Below, piece by piece: positions 1-8,421 of a stretch of 64,000 bases of DNA. The translations under genes were made by a program, and so were the position numbers. The stretch comes from Hominenteromicrobium mulieris (GTDB lineage Bacteria; Bacillota; Clostridia; Oscillospirales; Acutalibacteraceae): contig JAJJOY010000006.1 in the NCBI GenBank assembly GCA_021029595.1, positions 99,564-163,563 on the forward strand. Reading direction: 5' to 3'. The notes beneath the pieces are model-generated. The model made no database searches. It saw nothing but the letters and a program-made list of their open reading frames with translations, and had not been told where the DNA came from. The number at the start of each line of letters is the position of its first letter. Position 1 is the stretch's first letter.

Positions 1-544
1 TCGGCGATAGGTGAAGGGACATTCTCCACGAAGCCTTTCGTTGAACGTTGAAAACTGAATAGACCATGATGCAGGCACAAAACCCGCGTGATAGCGGCAT
101 AAGGTGCGCCGCCACGACGATGGCTTCAAGGAGGTGATTCCGGAAAAGCCATCCGAGCGATCTACGCAGCCTTAGACCCGATTCGGCAAATCGGGCGCGA
201 TGACAGCGCGGCGGATAATGAAACTTGCTCACGCCCTCCCACAGACTTGAGGGGGAACCCTGCGGTATGCGCCAGCTCTTTGAGGCAGCGGTATCGTGGA
301 GTTATGACAGCCCTGCCAAGGGCGGCCTGCATCATGCCCACTATCCGGGGCGCGTGGCAAATAGGATGGATCTTCTCAAATGGACAAGCAGAGCGGCTGC
401 GCCGGTATTCGCCGTTATGTTATGTGGCTCCAATTCTACCCGCGCAGCCGCCTCTCAAAGTCAGATACCATGCGCTGACGGCCTTTCCGTCAGCGCATTC
501 ATGTGACCTTGAGGAAACCCACCAAACCGAGAAAGGAGATCGCC
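1..544 (+). other. Hairpin-rich leader upstream of the recombinase operon
   Basis: No convincing gene is seen here. The stretch holds several perfect short hairpins: arms 119-126/146-153 (GATGGCTT with AAGCCATC), arms 177-183/189-195 (CCCGATT with AATCGGG) and the 12-bp hairpin at 470-498. Overlapping frames exist but lack family likeness. It could be an untranslated leader, a structured RNA or part of the transfer/attachment region of the element. Function is not determined. Confidence 0.4.
470..498 (+). terminator. Perfect 12-bp hairpin before the recombinase operon
   Basis: ATGCGCTGACGG at 470-481 and its exact reverse complement at 487-498 enclose a 5-nt loop. There is no T-run after it, so it is either a weak terminator, an attenuator or a protein/RNA structure site about 30 nt upstream of the ribosome binding site of the next gene. 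Confidence 0.4.
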
Positions 545-769
545 ATGATGCAGCCGACGCCAAACGAAACCCAAATCCACACGGATGAACTGGTGGACAT
601 CCGGGAAGTATCCGTAGACAAAAATCTTCCCAAGGAAGAACGCATTGTCGCCTTTATCCGCCAGATCAAAAATCCTTACCGCTTCCGCTGCGGCGATTTT
701 GTGGTAAACGCCTGCTTTGCCGGGAACGGCGTTACGTTGGAGGAATGTCTGCAAGGCATTTTGCGCTGA
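545..769 (+). CDS. Small conserved mobile-element protein (DUF6870-like)
   Basis: This encodes about 74 residues. I chose ATG 545 because AAAGGAGA lies directly upstream at the right distance; a second ATG follows at 548. The sequence (…LVDIREVSVDKNLPKEERI…IKNPYRFRCGDFVVNACF…GVTLEECL…) resembles small proteins, which I recall as DUF6870, found next to serine recombinases in clostridial conjugative elements. It has no membrane segment or known catalytic motif. Its position, with the recombinase genes following on the same strand, suggests a role in regulation or accessory control of recombination, but the function is unknown. Confidence 0.6.
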   Translation: MMQPTPNETQIHTDELVDIREVSVDKNLPKEERIVAFIRQIKNPYRFRCGDFVVNACFAGNGVTLEECLQGILR

Positions 770-891
770 GCGACATCCTCGCTTTTTTCCGCAGAGAGTG
801 CTATGATCGGTGTGGAAAAGGATGAAAACCTAATAGCCAGATAACCACTCTTTTCATGCGGGAGCAGTCCGGGAGAAAGGAGTGCTTTTTC

Positions 892-2526
892 ATGCCTAAA
901 TACAAAGCTACCGCTTACATCCGCCTGTCCTACACCGACGATCATTCCAGCGAAAGCGACAGCGTTTCCAATCAGCGCAAGCTCATTGAAAACTTTGTAG
1001 AGCGTAACCCGGATATTGAGGTCGTTTCCGAAAAGATCGACGATGGATACAGCGGCATCATCTTTGACCGCCCCGCGTTCAAGGAAATGATGCAGGATGT
1101 CACCGATGGCAACATCAACTGCGTCATTGTAAAAGACCTCTCCCGCTTAGGGCGCGAGTACATCGAAACAGGCCGGTATCTGCGCCGGGTATTCCCGGCC
1201 TACGGGGTGCGTTTCATCGCTATCACCGACAGCATCGACACCGCCCACGACAGCGGCGATGATCTGACCGTATCGGTCAAGAACATTATGAATGAAGCCT
1301 ACTGCCGGGACATTTCCATCAAGACCCGTTCTTCTCTGGACGTGAAGCGGCGCAATGGCGATTTCGTCGGCGCGTTCCCGGTGTACGGCTACATGAAAGC
1401 CGAGGACAACAAGAATTTGCTCGTCCCTGACCCCTACGCTGCCCGCGTTGTCTGCGACATTTTCCGTATGCGGCTGGAGGGCGCAAGCGCCTCCAAGATC
1501 GCATCTGAGCTGAACCGGCTGGGTATTCTCTCCCCGCTGGCGTACAAGAAGAACAACGGTCTGCCCTACGCGAAAAAGGGCTACGCGGACAAAGCCGACT
1601 GCAAGTGGTCAGCAACCACCATCATCCGCATCTTGCAGGACGAAACCTATACCGGAACGCTGGTGCAGGGCAAACAGGGTACGCCGCATTACAAGATCAA
1701 GCAGATGGAGCAGCGCCCCGCCTCCGAGTGGGTGCGCGTCCCGGATGCCCATAAAGCGCTGATTGCCCGTCAGGATTTTGATCTGGTGCAGCGCATCAAG
1801 GGGCTGGATACCCGCACTTCTCCCAACGAGGACACGGTGTACCTGTTCTCCGGTATTCTGATCTGCGGGTGCTGCGGAAGCCGCATGACCCGCAAGACCA
1901 ACCGTGCGAACGGCAAGGAGTACCACTACTATTATTGTCCTACCGGCAAGAAAAAGGGCTGCGCCCATCCGGTCATGCTGAAAGAAAGCAGCCTGATCGA
2001 CTGTGTGCGGGACAGCCTGAAAGCCTATATCGGCAATATTGCTTCTCTGGAGGCGCTGCTGACCGGCATTGACCAGTCCAGCATCAATCAGGCGCTTGCC
2101 AAGGAATACAGCGACCACATTACCGACAACGAGCGCCGGTTGGAGCAGGTGCTGGAGTTCAAGGCACGGCTTTATGAGAGCCTTGTGGGAGGTATGCTTA
2201 CCAAGGAAGAATACGCTTCCTATAAGGCAAAGTACACCAAGCAGGCCGAGGACATCCGCGAGAGCATCCGCGTTCTCAAGGAAAAACTCACGGAGGTTTT
2301 GGAAAACCGGAGTGAGCGCAACCGCTGGATTTCACAGTTTACGCAGTTCTCCACGCTGGAAACCTTAGACCGCAGGGCGCTCATTCACATGGTACAGAGC
2401 ATCCGCGTCCGTGGCAAAAAGGAGCTGGATATTACCTTTACCCATGAGGACGAATACAAAAAGGCGTTGCAGCTTTTGGCACTGGCAGCGCAGCAGAAAG
2501 ATTACGAACAGAGAAAGGTGGGCTGA
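892..2526 (+). CDS. Large serine recombinase 1 of a trio
   Basis: A 544-residue large serine recombinase that cuts and rejoins DNA at attachment sites through a 5'-phosphoserine link. Residues 1-150 are the resolvase catalytic domain, with the nucleophile region AYIRLSYTDD near the start, the DGYSG motif and KDLSRLGR. A recombinase domain follows. The zinc ribbon has CGCCG with a later YYYC and C, and a long coiled coil lies near residues 420-480. Start ATG 892 is preceded by GAAAGGAG; an earlier in-frame ATG at 856 lacks such a site. It is only 2 nt from the next recombinase gene, so the three form an operon. Confidence 0.93.
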   Translation: MPKYKATAYIRLSYTDDHSSESDSVSNQRKLIENFVERNPDIEVVSEKIDDGYSGIIFDRPAFKEMMQDVTDGNINCVIVKDLSRLGREYIETGRYLRRVFPAYGVRFIAITDSIDTAHDSGDDLTVSVKNIMNEAYCRDISIKTRSSLDVKRRNGDFVGAFPVYGYMKAEDNKNLLVPDPYAARVVCDIFRMRLEGASASKIASELNRLGILSPLAYKKNNGLPYAKKGYADKADCKWSATTIIRILQDETYTGTLVQGKQGTPHYKIKQMEQRPASEWVRVPDAHKALIARQDFDLVQRIKGLDTRTSPNEDTVYLFSGILICGCCGSRMTRKTNRANGKEYHYYYCPTGKKKGCAHPVMLKESSLIDCVRDSLKAYIGNIASLEALLTGIDQSSINQALAKEYSDHITDNERRLEQVLEFKARLYESLVGGMLTKEEYASYKAKYTKQAEDIRESIRVLKEKLTEVLENRSERNRWISQFTQFSTLETLDRRALIHMVQSIRVRGKKELDITFTHEDEYKKALQLLALAAQQKDYEQRKVG

Positions 2527-2528
2527 GC

Positions 2529-4187
2529 ATGGCAAGAAAAAGCAGAAAAGAAACGGCTGCGGTGACCGTTCAGGAGGCCGACGCCGCTTGCCGCGCCGCG
2601 ATCTACGTCCGCCTTTCGGTGGAGGATACCCACACGCACAGCGTATCCATTGAAACCCAGCAGATGATTATTGCCCGCTATCTGGAGCAGTACCCGGAGA
2701 TCAGCGTGTACGATACCTACATCGACAACGGCGCGACGGGGACAAACTTCCACCGTCCGGGCTTTCAGCAGATGCTCTCGGATATTGAGGCCGGTCATGT
2801 AAACTGCGTGATTGTCAAAGACCTTTCCCGTTTGGGACGGAACACCATCGACACCGGCTATTACATCGAGCAGTATTTCCGCATCCGCAGCATCCGCTTT
2901 ATTGCGGTCAACGAAAACTTCGACACCGCCAACCCGGAGGACGCCCATTCCGGTATCATTATCCCGCTGCGGAACATGATAAACGAAGCCTACGCTTTCG
3001 ACATTGGGCGCAAGATCAGGGCGCAGCAGCGGCAGGCCATGAAAGACGGCAAATTCATCGGTGCGCGTACTCCCTACGGCTATCTGAAAGCCGAGGACGA
3101 TTGCCACCAGCTTATCATCGACCCCGTTGCCGCCGTTGTGGTGCAGCGGATGTTCCGCTGGGCTTCCGAGGGTGCTGGCCTCAATACCATCGCCGTGCGG
3201 CTGAATGAAGCGGGCGTTCTCACTCCCAGCCACTATAAGAAGATGCAGGGCAAGATCACCCACGAAAATTTGCTCGGCAGCGGCAAGTGGCAAACCCGAA
3301 CAGTCGGCGTTATTCTCCGCTCCGAGGTCTACACCGGAGATCTCGTTCAGGGGCAGACCAAAACCGTGGATCACCGGCAGGTCAAGGCCGATGCCGAGGA
3401 ATGGACGGTGGTACGGGACACCCACGAGGCCATCATCAGCCGGGAACAGTTCGCGGCGGTGCAGGAAATTCTCAATCAGACGGCCAGCCGCGCCAAGACA
3501 CGGGAGGTCAAAGCCTACACGCCGAATTTACTCAAAGGCAAGGTGTTTTGCGCCCATTGCGGCGGCAGCCTGCACCGGCAGCGGAATATCCGCAAGAAGT
3601 CCGACGATGTGTACTTCTACCATTGTCTGAGCAGGAGCCGAATCAGCAAGGATGCCTGCCCCGGCGTGACCATCCGCGAGGATGCGTTGCTGGATATGTT
3701 GGCAGATATGCTTCAGGACGCGCTTGATACGGCGCTGGGGCAATATACCCTCTCCCTTGCGGAGCTGCCCCGGCAGGCCGCTGACCGCGCCGAGCTGCGG
3801 GAGAAGATCACCAGCCGCAGGCAGGAAGTCCAGCGGCTTCGCGGTATCGTGCGGAGCTTATATGAAAACCTTGTGCAAGGCGTTCTTACCAAGGATGAAT
3901 ACTTCGACTACAAGGAGAAGTACGAAAGCCGCATTGCCGACCTCGCCGTGGAAATGGAACAGTTGGAGGATGGCCTGCGAACGATGGATGCTCAAACAGA
4001 GCAGCACCGGGCGCTGGAACAGGACGCCGCACAAATCAAGACCGACCGTGCGCTGACCGGCGCACTTATCGAGCGACTGATCGACCGCATTGAGGTATCC
4101 CACGACAAGCAGATTACGGTGCGCTATCGCTTCCAGAGCGAGTTTGAAACCTATGCGGAGGTGCTGGAACAATGCAGAAATATGTAA
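2529..4187 (+). CDS. Large serine recombinase 2 of a trio
   Basis: A 552-residue large serine recombinase, clearly different in sequence from both neighbours. The catalytic motif is AAIYVRLSVED near residue 25, followed by YIDNGATGTNFHRPGF and KDLSRLGRN. The zinc ribbon is CAHCGGSLHRQRN with a later YHC and C, and a coiled coil follows at about 410-480. AAAGGTGGG lies upstream of ATG 2529. Its end overlaps the third recombinase gene by 16 nt, indicating coupled translation. All three keep the nucleophile motif, so none looks like a dead copy. Whether they act as one mixed complex is inference. Confidence 0.93.
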   Translation: MARKSRKETAAVTVQEADAACRAAIYVRLSVEDTHTHSVSIETQQMIIARYLEQYPEISVYDTYIDNGATGTNFHRPGFQQMLSDIEAGHVNCVIVKDLSRLGRNTIDTGYYIEQYFRIRSIRFIAVNENFDTANPEDAHSGIIIPLRNMINEAYAFDIGRKIRAQQRQAMKDGKFIGARTPYGYLKAEDDCHQLIIDPVAAVVVQRMFRWASEGAGLNTIAVRLNEAGVLTPSHYKKMQGKITHENLLGSGKWQTRTVGVILRSEVYTGDLVQGQTKTVDHRQVKADAEEWTVVRDTHEAIISREQFAAVQEILNQTASRAKTREVKAYTPNLLKGKVFCAHCGGSLHRQRNIRKKSDDVYFYHCLSRSRISKDACPGVTIREDALLDMLADMLQDALDTALGQYTLSLAELPRQAADRAELREKITSRRQEVQRLRGIVRSLYENLVQGVLTKDEYFDYKEKYESRIADLAVEMEQLEDGLRTMDAQTEQHRALEQDAAQIKTDRALTGALIERLIDRIEVSHDKQITVRYRFQSEFETYAEVLEQCRNM

Positions 4188-5698
4188 TCGCCCTCTACAT
4201 CCGCCTCTCCATCGAGGATTACAAGTACGACAGCCTGAGCATTGAAAATCAGAGCCTTGTCCTCCACGAATACGCGGCTTCCATGCCCGAAGCCCTGAAC
4301 GCGGAGATCACGGAGTTCATCGACAACGGATATAGCGGCACGAATTTTGAGCGTCCGCAGGTACAGAAGCTCATTGAGCTGGTACGGGCCAATCAGATCG
4401 ACTGCATCATCGTCAAGGATTTTTCCCGCTTCGGACGAAACAGCATTGAAACCGGCTATTTCATCGAGCGTGTGTTCCCACTGTTCCATACCCGCTTCAT
4501 TTCCATCAGCGACGATTTTGACAGCAGCAAATTCAAGGGTGACACCGGCGGCATGGACGTGGCGTTCAAGTATCTCATCAGCGAATATTACAGCCGCGAT
4601 ATGTCCATTAAAACCAAGAGCGCCAAGTACGCCAAGATGCAGCGCGGCGAGTATCAGAGCAAAATCTGTCCCTACGGCTACCGCAAAAGCGCCGATGGCA
4701 GAATGGAGCCTGACCCGGAGGCTGCTGCCGTTGTGCAGCTCATCTTCCAGCTTGCCGCCGAGGGCATCAACGCCACCGCCATCACACGGGAGCTGTTCCG
4801 CAGAAGCATCCCTACCCCCGGCCAGTACAAAGCGGCGCACGGCAATCATACCCACGATATTTCCCGCTGCCACGGGATTTGGAGTGCATCCACCATTCTC
4901 CGCATTTTGGAGGACGAACGCTACACCGGCGTGTATATGATCGGCAAGCGGGCGGTTCTCGAAGTAGGCGGCACCAGAAGCCGCCTGAAGGACAGAGAAT
5001 CGTGGTACATCATCCCCGACCATCACCCGGCCATCGTCGAGAAAGCTGTGTTTGATACCGTGCAGGCCAGCCAGCTCCGCTTTTCCCAGCCCAACAAAAA
5101 GAAGCGGGACTACCCGCTGAAAGGCAAAGCCTTCTGCGGCTGCTGCGGTCATGCGCTATCCCGCACCATGCAGAAAACCTCGTACTATTACTGCCGCCAT
5201 TCTGAGGCGGACGTTGAAAGCCGCTGCCACAAGATGCACCTGAACGCCGCAGAGCTGGAACAGGCGGTATTCCTGACGCTGAAAAAGCAGTTGGAGGCCG
5301 CCGCACCGCTTGCCCCTGACGGTACGCTCCGGGTAGATGCTTCCGTACCGGAACGCGCCGAATATGAGCAGCAGATTGAAACGCTGCAAGACGGCAAGCG
5401 CACACTTTACGAACGCTATCTCATGGGCGAGATCGACCTGAACACCTACAAGGCGGAAAAGGCCGCGTGTGACGAGCTGCTTTTGAAAACGAAAAATGCC
5501 TATGCCGCAGTATTGGCACAGGCGAAACAGAAGCAGGACGAACAGGCACGGCAGGACAGCCGCAAGGAAGCGTCCAAGGTGATTTTCGATGCGGACACGC
5601 TGACCACCGAGCTGGCCGAGCTGCTGATCGACCGGGTGCTGGTATATCCCGATAAGCGCATCGAGATCGCATACAAAATCCAGGACATTTTTGATTGA
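4172..5698 (+). CDS. Large serine recombinase 3 of a trio
   Basis: A 508-residue large serine recombinase with catalytic region ALYIRLSIEDYKYDSLS, then FIDNGYSGTNFERP and KDFSRFGRNSIETG. The zinc ribbon is CGCCGHALSR with a later YYYC and C. A coiled coil near residues 385-460 matches the layout of the other two proteins. GGAGGTG just inside the end of recombinase 2 serves ATG 4172. The element end lies only about 150-175 bp downstream, the usual position of an integrase next to its attachment site, which suggests that this end is attL or attR. Confidence 0.93.
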   Translation: MQKYVIALYIRLSIEDYKYDSLSIENQSLVLHEYAASMPEALNAEITEFIDNGYSGTNFERPQVQKLIELVRANQIDCIIVKDFSRFGRNSIETGYFIERVFPLFHTRFISISDDFDSSKFKGDTGGMDVAFKYLISEYYSRDMSIKTKSAKYAKMQRGEYQSKICPYGYRKSADGRMEPDPEAAAVVQLIFQLAAEGINATAITRELFRRSIPTPGQYKAAHGNHTHDISRCHGIWSASTILRILEDERYTGVYMIGKRAVLEVGGTRSRLKDRESWYIIPDHHPAIVEKAVFDTVQASQLRFSQPNKKKRDYPLKGKAFCGCCGHALSRTMQKTSYYYCRHSEADVESRCHKMHLNAAELEQAVFLTLKKQLEAAAPLAPDGTLRVDASVPERAEYEQQIETLQDGKRTLYERYLMGEIDLNTYKAEKAACDELLLKTKNAYAAVLAQAKQKQDEQARQDSRKEASKVIFDADTLTTELAELLIDRVLVYPDKRIEIAYKIQDIFD

Positions 5699-5706
5699 GG
5701 TGGCAG

Positions 5707-6873
5707 TCATGAAAATCGCTTTCTATTGCAGAGTGGACGGACAGGGCTTTGGCTTTGTCCTCCCCGATGAAGCTGACAAGCTCCGCGAGTTTTTCGCCGA
5801 GCATCAGGATAAGCCTGCGCTTGAAAATCCATCAAGCGCAAGCTAAAAATTTTTGTCGTGTGCTTGACATACGGGTGACGCAGATCGTGAAAGCGCATCC
5901 GGCGCAAACCGTGACTCTCCAGAAATTTCGGAAATGCGTTGGTCAGGTATTCCACCCGCATCCGCTCGCCCAACTCATCCACGAATACAAAGCCATCGTA
6001 TTCATAGTTGTAGCAGTTGCCGCAGACCTGCTTGTTCAGTTCCTGCGCCTCTTTCACCTGCATAAAGTATTCCCGGAAGCTGCCGATGAGCGGCAGGGTG
6101 CGCAGACTGGACTTGGTCTTGGCGGACTGCTGTTCAATTTCCGCCTGCTTGCCATCAAGAGTAATGGTCGTAACGGTTCGTATGACTGAAATCGTTCCAC
6201 GCTCAAAGTCGATGGCGTCCCACTTCAATCCCAACACTTCACCCCGACGGAATCCATAAAAAGCGGCCACCAGCACCGGCAGCTCCAGCTTGGTGCCCCG
6301 GAGAGCTTCAAACATCTTCTGCATTTCCTCTGCCGAAAGGAAAACCGGCTGAAAGCTGTTTTTTCTGGGCCGGTCCACTTTGTCCGCCACATTCTGGATC
6401 AGCATATCGGTCTTGACCGCATATTTCAGCGCCGAGTGGATAATCGCGTGATAGTGGATGACCGTATTCGGTTTTACCTTTCTGAGCATTTCGGAATAAA
6501 ACATCTGCAAGTGTCTGGCTTCCAGCTCCCGCAAGGTCAGATTCCTCTGGCGGAAGTACGGTCCGACTGGCATCTTGATCATTGCGGCGTAAGAACTGTA
6601 TGTTGCCACAGCCAGCCGCCCTTTGGCAATTTCCAGCCATTCCAGCAGATAATCGGCAAACAGCATATCGCTGCTCAGGTCGCCCACCTCTTTGGGCGGC
6701 TCAAACTCCGCCCGGAGCTTTGCAAGCTCGGCTTCGGCTTTGCGCTTGTTGCCCTTTTCGGGAAGCCCCAGTGCGATCCATTTCGTTTTCCGCTGCCCTC
6801 CGGCGTTTCTATAGTTCAGCACGGCGTAATACCTGCCGTTTTTCAATGTCAGATGTCCTGCTACCAATTTCAT
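5707..6873 (-). pseudogene. int: Tyrosine recombinase (phage-type integrase), 3' end replaced
   Basis: The product reads as a normal integrase for about 332 residues: an AP2-like arm domain, a SAM-like core-binding domain, then a catalytic domain with GFRRGEVLGLKW (first Arg) and MRFHDLRH (His-x-x-Arg). Directly after HDLRH (about 5875) the family pattern stops. The remaining ~55 codons are the antisense of the recombinase-operon tail. The second catalytic His and the Tyr nucleophile are therefore missing, so the enzyme should be inactive. This marks insertion of the serine-recombinase element into, or deletion against, a resident integrase gene. Confidence 0.85.
5709..5846 (+). CDS. 45-residue ORF closing the recombinase operon
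   Basis: ATG 5709 follows the third recombinase stop by 10 nt and has GAGGTGG upstream, so it is likely translated. The product begins MKIAFYCRVDGQGFGF and ends …ALENPSSAS. It has no membrane segment. It is compact, mixed-charge and unlike any family I recognise. The position suggests a recombination directionality or control factor, but that is only inferred. Its reading frame is the antisense of the tail of the truncated integrase, which shows that this DNA belongs to the serine-recombinase element and not to the integrase. Confidence 0.5.
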   Translation: MKIAFYCRVDGQGFGFVLPDEADKLREFFAEHQDKPALENPSSAS

Positions 6874-6903
6874 CTCCTCCTGTCCTTTGTATTTGCAGAA
6901 CAG

Positions 6904-6945
6904 AACTCCAAACCGACAGCATCAGTATACCATCGGTTTGGGGTT
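6904..6945 (-). terminator. Hairpin between parB-like gene and integrase
   Basis: CCAAACCGA and TCGGTTTGG face each other around a ~24-nt loop, just after the parB-like stop on the minus strand. Tail T-richness is modest, so it may be a partial terminator or an excision/attachment-associated structure. Confidence 0.35.
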
Positions 6946-6990
6946 CTCTCTATTCTGCGATTTGTTTGATTACAGCCGCATCAATACGAA

Positions 6991-7902
6991 TCAGCGGGCA
7001 TCCCGGTTCCGTTCTCTCTGCCGCTTCAGTAATTCCAGCCCCTTGATGATGTCCCGGCGCATCTGCTCCTCGGTGTAGCCGGAGGGGAAGTATTTCCGCA
7101 GCTCCTCCCGTTTGAATTTCAGCTGCTCCTGCTGGTTGGGCTTCGTCTCCGCCAGCACGGCGTAGACTATCTGGTCATCCAGCAAGCCCTCCTGCGCCAG
7201 CTTTTTCAGGCGGATGCTCTGGGCGTGGGACGGGGTGCAGTCGTTCAGCGCCATCGCGTCCAGCACCGCCCGCTGCTGATACGAGTCTAAGTAGGAAAGC
7301 TCCACCGCCGGGTTGAAGGCAATCTTGCCGTCGTCCACCATCGAAAGCAGTTCGGGAATCAGGTAGGTCAGGCGAATATATCTTTTAATTTGATTACGGC
7401 TTTCGCCGGCATCGTCAGCTACTTTTTCTACACTGAGCAGCTTCTGCCCAACTTGGGCAGAAGTGACACCTTGATGCTTGATGGCATCCAGCTTCATCTT
7501 GTAGGCGAACGCCTTTTCGCTGGGCAGGATGGTCTCCCGCTGCAAATTGGCGTCCACCATTGCGATCACCGCTTCATCGTCAGACAGCTCCCGGACGATG
7601 ACGGGCATCGTCTCGACGCCCAACACCTGACACGCCGCCAGTCGCCGGTGGCCGGAGATCAGCTCGTAACCGCCGTCCGGCAGCGGCCTTGCCAGCGCCG
7701 GGGTGATGGCTCCCACCTTGCGGATGCTCTCGATCATTTGCTGCATCTCCTCGTTGTTCTGCACCTTGAAGGGGTGACCCTTGAACGGGTGCAGCTCGGC
7801 CAGCGGAATGTTCCGCACCCGCTCCAGCTTGGCATCGTCCCGCTCCGCCTGCGTGGAGAACAGGTCGTCCAGCGTGGGTAAAGTAAAATCCAATTTTCTC
7901 AT
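6991..7902 (-). CDS. parB: ParB/Spo0J-family partition protein
   Basis: A 303-residue ParB-type protein. The N-terminal ParB/sulfiredoxin-like domain contains LHPFKGHPFKV and the CTP-binding ISGHRRLAA motif, followed by VANLQRETILPSE-type residues and a KorB-like HTH region (…RNQIKRYIRLTYLIPELL…). I chose ATG 7902 because GTGAGGA precedes it; a longer frame upstream has no such site and runs through the repeated hairpins. Such proteins segregate plasmids or plasmid-like integrative elements, or act as CTP-dependent regulators. No ParA is visible in the window. It sits in the same minus-strand series as the mobilization and RepA-like genes. Confidence 0.88.
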   Translation of the reverse strand: MRKLDFTLPTLDDLFSTQAERDDAKLERVRNIPLAELHPFKGHPFKVQNNEEMQQMIESIRKVGAITPALARPLPDGGYELISGHRRLAACQVLGVETMPVIVRELSDDEAVIAMVDANLQRETILPSEKAFAYKMKLDAIKHQGVTSAQVGQKLLSVEKVADDAGESRNQIKRYIRLTYLIPELLSMVDDGKIAFNPAVELSYLDSYQQRAVLDAMALNDCTPSHAQSIRLKKLAQEGLLDDQIVYAVLAETKPNQQEQLKFKREELRKYFPSGYTEEQMRRDIIKGLELLKRQRERNRDAR

Positions 7903-7929
7903 TGTGTTGTCCTCACTTTCATAGTTTTT

Positions 7930-8092
7930 TCTTTCAGGGGTTTTAGGGCACGCCCTAACGAGTGTTTTTGCGCTCCGGCCCTGCCGGGAGTAAAAACGCA
8001 CTGCTCGCTCAGATGACGCAGGCATCGGCGGCAGGGGCACTGTTTGGCTCCGACAGGAGTAAAAACAGTCTGCTCGCTTAGACTGCGCAGGC
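7930..8092 (-). repeat. Two direct copies of a hairpin-containing repeat
   Basis: A ~38-bp unit at 7986-8023 recurs at 8055-8092 (period 69 bp). Both copies contain GGAGTAAAAAC, TGCTCGCT and CGCAGGC. Each lies on the right side of a hairpin whose loop is CTCC…GGAG, and the outer arms differ between copies but still pair (GTTTTTGCG with AAACGC; ACTGTTT with AAACAGT). The block is the leader of the parB-like gene. Confidence 0.6.
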
Positions 8093-8103
8093 GTAATTCT
8101 CGC

Positions 8104-8364
8104 TTACTTTAATTCATTCAAAACTGCTTCCAGTCTGCTTATAATTTCCTCTTTCTGAAGCTGTGGGAGTTCCGCTTTCAGGCCGTTCAGCATCCGAAAC
8201 AGGCGGTAATCCCGCTCCGTGATGGCCGCTTTGACCTCTTTTCCAAGCCCCAGCCGCCGCAAGTATTCCGACAGCGGCAGAGAACAGAACCGGGCATTTT
8301 CCAGCAGCTTCTGCTTCTCCTGCTCGGTCACACGGACATTGATCCCGTAGTTTTTGCTGCGCAT
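8104..8364 (-). CDS. mobC: MobC-like ribbon-helix-helix mobilization protein
   Basis: An 86-residue protein starting MRSKNYGINVRVTEQEKQKLLENARFCSLPLSEYLRRLGLG. That pattern (basic strand, then EYLRRLGLG helix) is typical of MobC/relaxosome accessory proteins with a ribbon-helix-helix fold, which bind oriT and help the relaxase. No relaxase gene is visible near it, so the element may use a relaxase from elsewhere or the relaxase lies outside the retained part. It lies between the RepA-like ATPase and parB on the same strand. Confidence 0.75.
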   Translation of the reverse strand: MRSKNYGINVRVTEQEKQKLLENARFCSLPLSEYLRRLGLGKEVKAAITERDYRLFRMLNGLKAELPQLQKEEIISRLEAVLNELK

Positions 8365-8421
8365 TTGTTCACCCCCTTTCTTCGGTTTGTGACGGCAATG
8401 ACGGTTGTGACGGGGATTTCC

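Noticed and set aside
121..140. AAGGAGGTGATTCC, similar to the complement of the 16S rRNA 3' end
   Set aside because: The flanking bases do not match rRNA and no rRNA gene is adjacent; it is a chance ribosome-site-like string.
225..588. Overlapping frames of 93 and 113 residues in the leader
   Set aside because: They overlap in different frames, lack ribosome sites and family likeness, and cross the hairpins.
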